DNA of 64,000 nt from Paenibacillus endoradicis (GCF_024721975.1 NZ_JANQBB010000003.1:558001-622000); one strand, 5' to 3'. Shown: positions 1 to 8,770, numbered from the stretch's first letter. A program made the numbers and translations. The notes: generated by a model from the sequence alone, not told the origin.

Positions 1-35
1 TTGGTCGAAATGAAAAGTTTAAGGAGTTGGTACCT

Positions 36-1163
36 ATGCAAATTTTACAAGCATTGTTTTTCCCGCCGGAGCAACCGGGTGGAGTATCCTCAATGGTGCC
101 TTATATTCGAGAGCGATTCAATCAGATGGAATATGAGATGGAATTATTTTCTTTACCGAAAAGAATTAGAAATAAAGGAACGGATGAAGTCGTATTTAAG
201 ACTTTTGATGTGACACCTTTTCTTGGAAATAAACTCGTAGATAAATATATTCAGACTTATCGTGATTATTTATGGTGGGTTAAATTACGGATCAAAAAGT
301 CGTATGATCTTATTCACGCTCATCATCCGATTGCGGCTCTAGCGATGAAAGAGATATTTCCAGACACGAAGCTTATATTGACACTACATTCTAGCTATGA
401 ACGAGAGCTAATTTTGAACAATAAAATACAAGTAAACGGTATTGAGCATCAATTTTTAACGAATATTTATCGGGAATTAGAAGATCGCGCAGATCGAATA
501 TTAACAGTATCACATGCATTCCAAACGTATCTCAACGATTACGTTGAAAACGCAAGTGGCATTAAAGTTATCCCGAATGGCTTTGATGAGAAGCGATTCC
601 GTCCGATTGCCCATGAGAATGAAGTCGCACAATTAATATCAGTTTGTCGTCTTGTACCAGCCAAAGGGCTTGATGTGTTGCTAGAAGCGTGTGCGAAGTT
701 AAAAGAAAGAGGACATCCTTTCGTCTTGCATCTAATTGGAGATGGTCCAATCCGTGAAGAATTAGAAACGATGGCGCAAGATCTTGGGTTATATGATGAT
801 ATTATCTTCTACGGTTACATGCTTCATCCAGAAGAATTTATGCCTTTCTTTGATATATTTGTACTGCCATCTCGAGCGGAAGCTTTTGGCTCAGTATTTG
901 CTGAAGCAGCGCTTTGTCAACTTGCACTAATAGGGACGGATGTAGGTGGTATATCAGAGCAAATTGAGAATGGAATTAACGGATTACTAGTACCTGTGGA
1001 GGACCATGCTGCTCTAGCAGATGCGTTGGAAACAGTTATTATTGATCCAGATTATAGATATCAGCTTGCTAGAGAAGCATCTGAAAAAGCAAAGCGAGAT
1101 TATTCTTTGCAACGTGTTATTGCACAATTGAACAAAGTATATCATGAAGTTTCTCAGTACTAA
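36..1163 (+). CDS. GT4-family glycosyltransferase
   Basis: Predicted cytoplasmic GT-B glycosyltransferase that would transfer a sugar from a nucleotide donor to an envelope, coat or lipid acceptor; the acceptor cannot be told. The N-terminal half opens with FFPPEQPGGVSSMVPYI, the usual GT4 acceptor-side glycine turn. The C-terminal donor half shows PNGFDEKRF, SVCRLVPAKG, LIGDGP and the E-x7-E motif EAFGSVFAE. At 375 residues it has normal family length, with no signal peptide or membrane segment. I chose ATG 36 because AAGGAG (21-26) is correctly spaced to it; TTG 27 would sit on top of that site. The 18 nt gap to the yhaO-like gene suggests one transcript. The few bases before it (TGG TCG AAA TGA) may be the end of a preceding gene. 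Confidence 0.85.
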   Translation: MQILQALFFPPEQPGGVSSMVPYIRERFNQMEYEMELFSLPKRIRNKGTDEVVFKTFDVTPFLGNKLVDKYIQTYRDYLWWVKLRIKKSYDLIHAHHPIAALAMKEIFPDTKLILTLHSSYERELILNNKIQVNGIEHQFLTNIYRELEDRADRILTVSHAFQTYLNDYVENASGIKVIPNGFDEKRFRPIAHENEVAQLISVCRLVPAKGLDVLLEACAKLKERGHPFVLHLIGDGPIREELETMAQDLGLYDDIIFYGYMLHPEEFMPFFDIFVLPSRAEAFGSVFAEAALCQLALIGTDVGGISEQIENGINGLLVPVEDHAALADALETVIIDPDYRYQLAREASEKAKRDYSLQRVIAQLNKVYHEVSQY

Positions 1164-1181
1164 GGATTAGGTGGTGCTGAA

Positions 1182-2486
1182 ATGGCAATTCCATTTCGCT
1201 TTATTCATGCCGCTGATTTGCATATTGACAGTCCGTTTAAGGGACTAACAACTGTTCCAACATATGTGAGGGAGTCGCTTCTTGAGGCGACCTTCCTTGC
1301 ATTTAAACGGCTTATTGATACTGCAATCACGCAGCAGGTGCAATTTATCGTCGTAAGTGGCGATTTGTTCGATGAAAGTGATCGTTCATTGAAAGCACAA
1401 TTGTTTCTATTACAGCAATATGAACGACTAAGAAAGTATCAGATTAGTATCTATATTATTCATGGAAATCATGATCATCTTGCAGGACAGACTATACCAT
1501 TCCCTTATCCTGATAATGTACATGTATTTTCTAGTTCCGTTGTATCAACGAAGATAGTCACGAATGATAATGGATCCATTCTCGCCTATGTACACGGTAT
1601 ATCTTATCCTACTAGACATGTGATGGATAATTTAGCAAAGCAATATAAGCGTGAGCCAGAGCAAGGTTATCATATTGGACTATACCATGGTAATGTGGGC
1701 AATGTTAGTGAGCATGATCCATATGCGCCTTGTCAATTATCTGATCTATTAGTGCATCAATATAATTATTGGGCACTGGGTCATATCCATAAGCGTCAAG
1801 TGTTACATCAATCTCCTTATGTTGTCTATCCAGGTAATACTCAAGGAAGGCATCGCAAAGAGAGTGGCGATAAAGGTTGTTATCTCGTCACTGTCAATGA
1901 ACAGCATGAGACAACACTACAATTTCTATCATTAGCACCCATTAGATGGCTTCAGATATCTATAGATGTTTCATCCATTGAGAATGAAGCACAATTTCTT
2001 GTCGCTATTAATCATCACACGTCAACACTATTAGCAGAGCAAATCCATTGTAGTGTACTACTTTCGGTTGAGCTAACAGGTAGCGGGTATATCCATGAAT
2101 TGTTACAACAAACAGGTAATGTAGCGCAGATGCTTACACATATTCAAGGCTTGTACGAAGATGATTCGAGCAGTGAATGGTTATATATATATGAATTGCA
2201 ATTACATACTCAAGTACAATATGATGAAGCGTTACTTCGTCAGGAACAAAGTTTTATTGGAGATTTTTTAACGTATTATGAACAATTATTACGACAGCCA
2301 GAGCAACTGAAACAGTTATTTACTGAAGCACAGCAAGGGTTATACGTGCATCAAAGCTTGAATCGATATCTACGGCAAACTGAATCAATACTAGATGAGA
2401 CCTCACAACATGCTCAGCTAGCAGAGGCAAAGCAAAAAGTATTAGAATGGCTCCTTCTCCATCAAGATCAAGGAGTGAGTATATGA
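1182..2486 (+). CDS. yhaO: YhaO-type DNA repair metallophosphoesterase (Mre11/SbcD-like)
   Basis: Predicted Mn-dependent nuclease subunit of an SbcCD/Mre11-Rad50-like pair acting on DNA ends. All calcineurin-type metal motifs are present in order: HAADLHIDSPF near the N-terminus, SGDLFDE, GNHDH, YHGNVG and GHIHKRQ. The last 150 residues are Gln/Leu-rich and probably form the docking region for the ATPase partner. 434 residues, as in Bacillus YhaO. The stop codon overlaps the start of the next gene by four bases (ATGA), so the two subunits are probably translationally coupled. Known for the family: DNA-repair exonuclease superfamily. Inferred: complex with the downstream YhaN-like ATPase. Confidence 0.88.
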   Translation: MAIPFRFIHAADLHIDSPFKGLTTVPTYVRESLLEATFLAFKRLIDTAITQQVQFIVVSGDLFDESDRSLKAQLFLLQQYERLRKYQISIYIIHGNHDHLAGQTIPFPYPDNVHVFSSSVVSTKIVTNDNGSILAYVHGISYPTRHVMDNLAKQYKREPEQGYHIGLYHGNVGNVSEHDPYAPCQLSDLLVHQYNYWALGHIHKRQVLHQSPYVVYPGNTQGRHRKESGDKGCYLVTVNEQHETTLQFLSLAPIRWLQISIDVSSIENEAQFLVAINHHTSTLLAEQIHCSVLLSVELTGSGYIHELLQQTGNVAQMLTHIQGLYEDDSSSEWLYIYELQLHTQVQYDEALLRQEQSFIGDFLTYYEQLLRQPEQLKQLFTEAQQGLYVHQSLNRYLRQTESILDETSQHAQLAEAKQKVLEWLLLHQDQGVSI

Positions 2487-5400
2487 AGTTTTTAGAATTG
2501 TACATTAATGGGTTTGGTAAGATGCAAGATGTAACATTGCAACTAGATGCGCCCCTTGTTGTTGTCTATGGTCATAATGAAGCAGGGAAAAGTACTTTGT
2601 TTCAATTTATCCACACGATGTTATTTGGTTTTTCTCGAAAGAATCAAGTCAATCGCTTTCTCGAGCCCGTGTACGGGGGAAGTCATGGAGGCAGCATCGT
2701 TTTTATTACAGATAAAGATGAAATCTACCAACTAACGCGATATCGAGAACAGCATCAAGGTAAAGCGCAGCTTGCGCGAGCAGAGAAAGATAATAATAAC
2801 GAGCGATACATCCCTATGGCTACTGCCACTATTGTAGAGCAAGCTAATCTTGAACGTAATTTTCTATCTGGTATTAATGCTCGATTATTTCAACAGTTAA
2901 GTGCGATTACGTTGAATGAATTACAAGCAACAAGTGTTATGACTGAAAATGAATTAAGTCAATATTTATATCATGCGAGTTGGGAAAGTGGTAAGCAGAT
3001 TGCTGAGTTAGAGAAACAACTCGTAGCTGAGCAGGACAAACTTTTCAAACCAAGAGGACAGAATCAACTGCTTATTCAAGAGCTTAAGCAATACGAACAA
3101 CTGCAACAGCAATATAAGCAAGTGGAGATGGAGCTTGAACAATATAACACTGTTCAATTAGAACTTGAGCAATGTGATTATCGCTATGCAGATTTACAGG
3201 TACAACTTACAAGGCAGCAAAACATTGTACAGATGATGAATCGTGCAATGTCCCAGCGAGAGTGGTGGTTAGAGCAACAAGAAGTAAGCTGGCAACTTGA
3301 ACAGTTACAATATGTTCGAGGGATTCCTAATGGCTTTTCACAGCATGTAGACCAAATTGTAGCTAGTGAACAGCTGATCTCAGGCGAGATTAGACAAATG
3401 CAAGTAGCAGAAGAGCAATTGGAACTAAAAATAACTGCTATTAACGTTAACGAAGATATCATAACGCGAGCAGCAACGGTGGACCATTATCTCCAATTGG
3501 GTAGCGTCATTATGGAACAACAATCGCAATTAGCCATTCGGCAAGATGAACTACAACAACTCCAGCAAGTAATTGTAGAGCTGCAACAGCAGTTACCCAA
3601 TTATTGGACAAAAGAACAGTTGAGACAACTTAATCCGTCTGCTGAGCAAGTAACAGAATATGAACGATTACTATCGTCCATGAAACATTTGCAAGTAGAG
3701 CAACAGCTGCTAGAACAAGATCAGACTAAATATGATAATGAACTACTGACACTCGATCAACAACTGCTAGTAACTCAAAATCAAATAGATCAAATAGAGC
3801 AAGAGCTGAAAACTTTCAGGCAAAGCCATCGTTTATTGCCACAGACAAGAGATGAACTACATGAGGCAACAATTATACTTGATGAGGCTTACCGTCAATA
3901 TGACTATGAAAGAATGAATGTACATGCTACAGAGCGGATTGAATCGCCACAGAGTAATACAGTCCGTACCAGCAGAAGTAATGGATATAGTCGAGTTAAT
4001 AGATCTCAGAAAAACGAATTTGTCTCTTTACGTGTCATTATGCTATCTGCTTTTTCTATTATTTTGGTGATCTTTACTCTATTAGTATCAAGTAAAGTTT
4101 TGCTAGAACCATGGAATATCTGGTTATCGCCTATACTTATTGTGATGACTTTAATTGCCGTACTAATAACGGGGATGGAATGGTCTGGCAGTCGAAATAG
4201 CAAACAATACGGAAATAACGAGCGGAATGACGATCAAGCTGAAGGAATGAAAGGTTTATATCGGGCGTTATCGCTTATTGTGGAGCTTAGTCAACCGATT
4301 AATGAAAGTAATTATTACGATCATCGCAGAGAGTTGAAAGAGAAAATCGGCAATTTACAATTATTATTACAAAAGCGGGAACAACTAGATCAACAGGTTT
4401 TAGTTGTGGAACAACAAGCTCAACAATTGGAATTAGCTCAACATAGCATTGATAATCAACTTCAACAATTACAAGTTCAGCTTGAACAAGTTAACGAACA
4501 GTGGTCTCATTTTTCCCAGAAGCTACAATTACCTTCGCAATGTGAGTGTGATCATTTTAGTGAGATACTGAAGCTGTATCGGAATATTCAACACCATTAT
4601 TATAACTATGACAAGCAACAAATGATGATTGTTCAGTATGAACAACAAATTGATCAATATGTGGATGATGTATACGGATTAACTCAAGCAGTCTGGCTTC
4701 AACAGTTGCCCGAAGGATCACAACAACTTCAATTGTCTAATATGCGTAGCCAGATTCAGATTCAAAAGGAAAACCTAGCAGAGCGAGCATCGTTGCAATT
4801 GCAATTACAGCAATTGCACGAACAACAACGTGTTAAACAACAAGAACTACAACAATTACACAATCAGTTGACGCAATATTATGAGCAGTACCAAGCAACG
4901 ACGATTGGCGACTTGCTAGCAATTGTCGAGCATATGAAGTCATATGAATTATGGCAAGTTCAATACGAGCGGCTAGCACTGCAACGAAAAGCAGGTCTTA
5001 CTGTGGAGGAAGTTGAAGCATTGGATCATATGTTCACACAGTTTGATGGGGATGGGATTCGGGAAAAAACAATAATCGAGCAGCAATGTTTGGATGATTT
5101 GCGCACTGAGCAACAACAGATCATAGAACAAAGGGGTAGATTATTGCAGCAGAGAGAACGGTTAGTCAGTTCAGATGAACATCAACAGCTCCAATTGAAA
5201 AAGGAAGCAGTTATCTCGCAGATTGAAGTATACGTTACTCAATATATGAAGCTCTCTTTAAGTAAATTGCTTATTAAAAATACAAAAGAGAAGTACGAAC
5301 AGGAACGTCAACCTGCTGTACTTCTCAAAGCCTCACAATATTTTGTAAAACTAACGAATGGTTCGTATACGCAAATTATTGGTAATGCAGAGCTTGGGAC

Positions 5401-5707
5401 ATTACAATTACGTGCTAGTAATGGAGCACTAGTGGAAAGTGAATTGCTAAGTCGAGGAACGTCTGAACTATTATATCTATGTATTCGTCTCGCGATCCAT
5501 GAGGCCGCGGTGAATCATATTAATTTACCATTAGTGTTAGATGACCCGTGCGTGAACTTTGATATGGTACGTCTACAGGCAGCCATGGAACTGTTAAGCG
5601 AAGTTTCTAATGAACGTCAGTTATTATACTTTACTTGTCATCCACACACGAGAGATCAATTACAAGCGGTAGCGGGAGATACTGTATCCATTCAGTTGGA
5701 TAGATAA
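2483..5707 (+). CDS. yhaN: YhaN-type AAA ATPase with long coiled coil and membrane hairpin
   Basis: Rad50/SbcC-like ATPase predicted to drive the upstream YhaO nuclease. Walker A (GHNEAGKST) lies at residues 30-38 and the signature/Walker B region (LSRGTSELLYL, then LVLDDPCVNFD) near residues 985-1020, separated by about 900 residues of Gln-rich coiled coil. A zinc hook (CxxC) is absent from the middle. In its place two hydrophobic segments lie at about residues 516-535 and 545-565, a membrane hairpin that would tether the coiled coil to the membrane. I chose ATG 2483 (AAGGAGTG upstream, ATGA overlap with yhaO); this gives 1074 residues. No terminator is evident before the convergent ykvI-like gene. 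Confidence 0.87.
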   Translation: MKFLELYINGFGKMQDVTLQLDAPLVVVYGHNEAGKSTLFQFIHTMLFGFSRKNQVNRFLEPVYGGSHGGSIVFITDKDEIYQLTRYREQHQGKAQLARAEKDNNNERYIPMATATIVEQANLERNFLSGINARLFQQLSAITLNELQATSVMTENELSQYLYHASWESGKQIAELEKQLVAEQDKLFKPRGQNQLLIQELKQYEQLQQQYKQVEMELEQYNTVQLELEQCDYRYADLQVQLTRQQNIVQMMNRAMSQREWWLEQQEVSWQLEQLQYVRGIPNGFSQHVDQIVASEQLISGEIRQMQVAEEQLELKITAINVNEDIITRAATVDHYLQLGSVIMEQQSQLAIRQDELQQLQQVIVELQQQLPNYWTKEQLRQLNPSAEQVTEYERLLSSMKHLQVEQQLLEQDQTKYDNELLTLDQQLLVTQNQIDQIEQELKTFRQSHRLLPQTRDELHEATIILDEAYRQYDYERMNVHATERIESPQSNTVRTSRSNGYSRVNRSQKNEFVSLRVIMLSAFSIILVIFTLLVSSKVLLEPWNIWLSPILIVMTLIAVLITGMEWSGSRNSKQYGNNERNDDQAEGMKGLYRALSLIVELSQPINESNYYDHRRELKEKIGNLQLLLQKREQLDQQVLVVEQQAQQLELAQHSIDNQLQQLQVQLEQVNEQWSHFSQKLQLPSQCECDHFSEILKLYRNIQHHYYNYDKQQMMIVQYEQQIDQYVDDVYGLTQAVWLQQLPEGSQQLQLSNMRSQIQIQKENLAERASLQLQLQQLHEQQRVKQQELQQLHNQLTQYYEQYQATTIGDLLAIVEHMKSYELWQVQYERLALQRKAGLTVEEVEALDHMFTQFDGDGIREKTIIEQQCLDDLRTEQQQIIEQRGRLLQQRERLVSSDEHQQLQLKKEAVISQIEVYVTQYMKLSLSKLLIKNTKEKYEQERQPAVLLKASQYFVKLTNGSYTQIIGNAELGTLQLRASNGALVESELLSRGTSELLYLCIRLAIHEAAVNHINLPLVLDDPCVNFDMVRLQAAMELLSEVSNERQLLYFTCHPHTRDQLQAVAGDTVSIQLDR

Positions 5708-5747
5708 CATTGTAACTATTTGGACATTGTATTTAGTGGAAATTTGG

Positions 5748-6785
5748 TCAGCTAAGTTTTTTAATAGCGATGAGTAGAAACCATCCTAGGCTAATAAAAC
5801 CGAATAACGGGTATAGTGTTGAAAGTAGTACGCCAAAACCGATTTGACTTAACAAATAGCATAGAATTAGGACAAACATAACGATTAAATTAATGGACAG
5901 TTTCGATCTTTCATGAATCTGTAGTGCTAATCCATATACGTCAGCGAGTAAAGTAGTAAATACTTCAGCAAATATTATACAAATATAGATGACGTATACG
6001 ACTTGACTAAGACTTCTCGCAATGCCACCCATTGGGATAGCGAATTGTGTGATACCGGGCATATGTGCTGATAACGCGATATGTCCAACCATAAGCATGA
6101 AGCCGATCCCTATGCCACCAATGATGGAGCCCCACTTAATAATGCTTGGCTTTGATGTTTGTGCACCAATGGGAACAAGTACAGCTTGTGCAAGTGACAG
6201 ATTGAAGGCAGTGTATAGGAACGGTGTACTAACTATCGTCCATAGTGGGAAATCGGTATGCGCGCGGAGAAAGTTGCTTGTATAAGGTGTTTCTAACGTA
6301 TCGAAGAAAATAATAAATGTGAATATAAGCATAATGGGAACGACGATTGAATTCACAGCGATAATGGCAGTTAATCCTTTGCGTAGTAAGAAAAAGCAGA
6401 CGATACAAGTTGAGATTAAACCTAACTGATATGGCAAATCCCAATTTTCATAAAATACAGTCCCGGCGCCTGCTAACATAACTGCTGATACACCGAGAAG
6501 GACGACAAGCATAAATATGCTGATCCAAGAACCAAACCGTTGGCCAAATAAAGCAATGTTCAAATCCTCATACGATTTTGCTTTAATTTGTTGGGCTAAT
6601 AACATGACTTTATTGCCAAGCCATATAAATAAAAAGGTAGAGGCTATAATTGCAATAGTTCCCCATTGGCCGTACTTTGTGAAAAATTGTAATATTTCTT
6701 GGCCAGTCGCAAATCCAGCTCCAACTATCGTGCCCATGTAAATTGCAGCGATCTGTAGCGATTTGATCCAATCTTGCCTGTTCAT
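5748..6785 (-). CDS. YkvI-like polytopic membrane protein
   Basis: Polytopic inner-membrane protein of 345 residues with about ten hydrophobic segments. It starts MNRQDWIKSLQIAAIYMGTI followed by VGAGFATGQEILQFF, the signature opening of the Bacillus YkvI family, a LeuT-fold-like group whose substrate is not established. The unwound GAGFATGQE stretch resembles substrate-site glycines of APC-type transporters. It is convergent with the yhaN-like gene (40 nt between stops) and divergent from xpt. Nothing in the sequence identifies the substrate. Confidence 0.75.
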   Translation of the reverse strand: MNRQDWIKSLQIAAIYMGTIVGAGFATGQEILQFFTKYGQWGTIAIIASTFLFIWLGNKVMLLAQQIKAKSYEDLNIALFGQRFGSWISIFMLVVLLGVSAVMLAGAGTVFYENWDLPYQLGLISTCIVCFFLLRKGLTAIIAVNSIVVPIMLIFTFIIFFDTLETPYTSNFLRAHTDFPLWTIVSTPFLYTAFNLSLAQAVLVPIGAQTSKPSIIKWGSIIGGIGIGFMLMVGHIALSAHMPGITQFAIPMGGIARSLSQVVYVIYICIIFAEVFTTLLADVYGLALQIHERSKLSINLIVMFVLILCYLLSQIGFGVLLSTLYPLFGFISLGWFLLIAIKKLS

Positions 6786-7085
6786 AAGATTCCCTCACTC
6801 TCACTTCAACATTTACTATAAAAAGTAGTTCAAAAAGCCGCTTTTTGAACATGTACTATTATTGTATGAAGTGAAATAGACAAGCATGACAAGCATTGGA
6901 TTTTTGTGTAAAGCTTATGAGATTTACCTTGTAGTAAACAACCAAATATTTGTAGATGTGACGACTTTGCTTGCTAGAAGAGCGAACCTGTGTTATTTTA
7001 CGTAAAAGAGAAACTGGTGGGAATTTAAAATCATGGACTGACAGCCAACGATTTTGAACTTTCATTTGAATGCGGAGGGATTTAT
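6786..7085. other. ykvI-xpt divergent intergenic region
   Basis: 300-base spacer between divergent genes. It holds a collapsed copy of the palindromic repeat at 6827-6851. A guanine-riboswitch core was looked for ahead of xpt and not found. CGGAGGGA at 7073-7080 is the xpt ribosome-binding site. The segment TTTTGAACTTTCATT near 7053-7067 resembles the right end of the same repeat family but has no matching left end at the expected distance. Confidence 0.5.
6827..6851. repeat. Collapsed copy of 172-bp palindromic repeat (termini only)
   Basis: AGTTCAAAAAGC is followed after one base by GCTTTTTGAACA. These are the two ends of the dispersed palindromic family seen whole at 8516-8686, 51638-51810 and 55706-55877, with the whole interior missing. 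It forms an 11-bp stem with a minimal loop. Confidence 0.6.
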
Positions 7086-7658
7086 ATGGAACAATTAAAA
7101 CAAAGAATTTTAGAGGAATCTGCTATTGTATCAAATGATATTTTGAGATTAGATTCTATTATTAATCAGCAAGTGGATCCTTCGCTAATTATGGATATGG
7201 GTAAGGAACTTGCTTCACGATTCGCTAATGAGGGTATTACGAAAGTATTGACTATTGAATCTTCAGGTATTCCGGCTGCTTTTGCGACGGCATTACAATT
7301 GAATGTTCCATTGGTATTTGCTAGACGCAAACAAACGGTTATAAATGATCCTAATTCATATCTTGAAAGAGTACCTTCATTCACTAAAGGAATGGTTTCC
7401 GATCTTGTTATTTCCAAGCAGTTTTTAAGTGAGACTGATAGAATATTGTTCATAGATGATATTATTGCAAATGGCGACGGAGCTCGTGGTATAGTGAAAA
7501 TTATTGAACAATCAGGTGCCGAGCTTATAGGAATGGGCATTGTTGTAGAAAAATCTTTCCAAGCTGGAGCAGATTATTTCCGTGAGCAAGGTGTACGTGT
7601 TGAATCACTTGTGAAAATTGCTTCACTAAATTCTGGAGAAGTTATCTTTAAAGATTAA
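7086..7658 (+). CDS. xpt: Xanthine phosphoribosyltransferase
   Basis: Purine salvage enzyme converting xanthine plus PRPP to XMP in the cytoplasm. 190 residues, the usual Xpt length. The PRPP-binding loop reads FIDDIIANGDGARG at about residues 121-134, and the base-proximal segment ESSGIPAAFATALQ follows the hood region, as in type I Xpt. AGGGA upstream of ATG 7086 sets the start. No pbuX-like xanthine permease follows, although the pair is an operon in Bacillus subtilis. No guanine riboswitch or obvious PurR box was seen upstream, so control here is unclear. Confidence 0.92.
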   Translation: MEQLKQRILEESAIVSNDILRLDSIINQQVDPSLIMDMGKELASRFANEGITKVLTIESSGIPAAFATALQLNVPLVFARRKQTVINDPNSYLERVPSFTKGMVSDLVISKQFLSETDRILFIDDIIANGDGARGIVKIIEQSGAELIGMGIVVEKSFQAGADYFREQGVRVESLVKIASLNSGEVIFKD

Positions 7659-7675
7659 TTTTCCATCAAATTTAG

Positions 7676-7705
7676 TTGTGATTAAGTTTGTTCATCTTAT
7701 ATAAT
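7676..7705 (+). promoter_or_regulatory. Putative sigma-A promoter for the 7735 gene
   Basis: TTGTGA (7676-7681) and TATAAT (7700-7705) are separated by 18 bases, 30 bases ahead of the next start codon. The -10 is perfect and the -35 has two mismatches. Confidence 0.5.
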
Positions 7706-7734
7706 AGAAATAAGACCAAGGGGAGGCGTAAGCA

Positions 7735-8061
7735 ATGGAACATATTACGGAACAATTCTTAACTGAAAAGATTGCTAGTGCAAAAGTTTCTTTCGAACGT
7801 GCACTAGATTGTAAGCATACAGAATTTGATGATTTATATCCTTATATGCTTGAGCACCCTCAATTTTTTTGGTATAAACGATACGTTGCATGGTCTGAAT
7901 TACTTACAATAGTGAAGTTATGCAACGAATTATCAAGTGAATGGAAAGAACAGTTTACTGATAAGCAAGTTGATTATATTGAGAAACAGGTCATGTCTTC
8001 TCGTGTATTAGATGAATGGTACGAAACGATTGATTCCAAAGATCATGCAATTAACGAATAA
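7735..8061 (+). CDS. Conserved-looking small protein of unknown function
   Basis: 108-residue soluble protein that I do not recognise. It is rich in Glu, Lys, Trp and Tyr, predicted mostly helical, and has no signal peptide, membrane segment or Cys pairs. It looks genuine: GGGGAGG lies just upstream of the ATG, a promoter-like TTGTGA/TATAAT precedes it, and a strong terminator starts 8 bases after the stop, making it a single-gene unit. A role cannot be assigned. Confidence 0.65.
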   Translation: MEHITEQFLTEKIASAKVSFERALDCKHTEFDDLYPYMLEHPQFFWYKRYVAWSELLTIVKLCNELSSEWKEQFTDKQVDYIEKQVMSSRVLDEWYETIDSKDHAINE

Positions 8062-8068
8062 ATAGATC

Positions 8069-8115
8069 AAAAAGTCTTAATGATACGCTATGAGGCGTTC
8101 ATTGAGACTTTTTTG
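8069..8115 (+). terminator. Rho-independent terminator
   Basis: AAAAAGTCTTAATGA and TCATTGAGACTTTTTT pair with an inner ACGC/GCGT step around a short loop, ending in a T run. It closes the 108-residue gene. Confidence 0.85.
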
Positions 8116-8192
8116 TAAATGCAAACTAATAATGTAACTTATTGTGGAGTGGAACGTAAATAAAGAAGTAACGAAGTTTTTATTTATGCTTT

Positions 8193-8250
8193 CGAAGTAA
8201 CTTTTTATTACTAAGAAGCACATCAAGAAGCTATAAAAAGTTTTAGGAGG
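8193..8250 (+). promoter_or_regulatory. Structured leader element L1 ending in Shine-Dalgarno
   Basis: Copy 1 of a repeated leader. CGAAGTAACTTTTTATTAC opens it and ATAAAAAGTTTTAGGAGG closes it. The arms CTTTTTAT/ATAAAAAG pair, and AGGAGG follows the stem after three bases. The ATG of the next gene is at 8257. Compare 8707-8765 and 13226-13407. Confidence 0.65.
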
Positions 8251-8256
8251 TTTGAA

Positions 8257-8472
8257 ATGATATCTGAAGATCAATTGAATGATTACCGTGTTTCAGGTGA
8301 AACGGTTCGAGTAGTTCGTGATAATCTTGAAAGTAATGATGTACAAGGTATCGTTGTTGCCTGGGATGATAGTTGTGTAATGATTCGTAAGAAAAGTAGA
8401 CGAGTTGTTAAGTTAAGCAGAGAATATGTATACATTGCTGCAACAGAAGAAAGACCATCAATCGTTAACTAG
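8257..8472 (+). CDS. Small protein of unknown function (71 residues)
   Basis: Short soluble protein, not recognised. The sequence alternates beta-prone segments (ETVRVVRDN, GIVVAWDDSCVMIRK, RRVVKLSREYVYIA), which suggests a small SH3- or KOW-like barrel, but this is only inference. A perfect AGGAGG (8245-8250) lies seven bases before the ATG at the foot of a structured leader hairpin shared with two other genes in the window. No terminator was seen directly after it; a 171-bp palindromic repeat follows. Confidence 0.65.
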   Translation: MISEDQLNDYRVSGETVRVVRDNLESNDVQGIVVAWDDSCVMIRKKSRRVVKLSREYVYIAATEERPSIVN

Positions 8473-8515
8473 TTATAGTCATAAGCTTGTCTTCATATAA
8501 AAAGTCTAATGAGGA

Positions 8516-8686
8516 AGTTCAATAAACAGTCTTTGCTAACGAAGTGCTGCAGGGAGTTTAATCAGCATCGAATATGAATTGAACTTGGGAAGTCCTGGAC
8601 TCATGTACCAACTACGTACATTGGAATGTCCTCCTTCTCCATGTATTACTTCATCTTCTTGGATCTGAAAGCCCGCTTTTTGAACA
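8516..8686. repeat. 172-bp palindromic repeat, full copy B
   Basis: 171-bp intergenic element with inverted ends AGTTCAATAAAC and GCTTTTTGAACA and a central hairpin ATGTACCAACTACGTACAT. Internal segments GCAGGGAG, CATCGAATATGAA and AACTTGGGAAGT recur in the other copies. It lies between the 71-residue gene and leader element L2. Confidence 0.7.
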
Positions 8687-8706
8687 TGTCTTATATTTTA
8701 AGCTTG

Positions 8707-8765
8707 CGAAGATTCTTTTTGTTTATGAGAAGTATTTCGGAAGCTAACAAAAAGTTCTAGGAGTG
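8707..8765 (+). promoter_or_regulatory. Structured leader element L2 ending in Shine-Dalgarno
   Basis: Copy 2 of the repeated leader. CGAAGATTCTTTTTGTT pairs through AACAAAAAGTTCTAGGAG. The arms CTTTTTGTT/AACAAAAAG differ from copy L1 at both partners, so pairing is kept. TAGGAG is the ribosome-binding site for the 8771 gene. Confidence 0.65.
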
Positions 8766-8770
8766 ATTGT

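Noticed and set aside
1..213. 70-residue frame at the left edge
   Set aside because: Runs through the glycosyltransferase gene in another frame and lacks its own start signal.
7053..7067. TTTTGAACTTTCATT resembling the right end of the palindromic repeat
   Set aside because: No matching left end about 172 bases upstream; probably chance or heavy decay.
6786..7085. Guanine riboswitch ahead of xpt
   Set aside because: The conserved core segments of the purine riboswitch could not be found on the plus strand.
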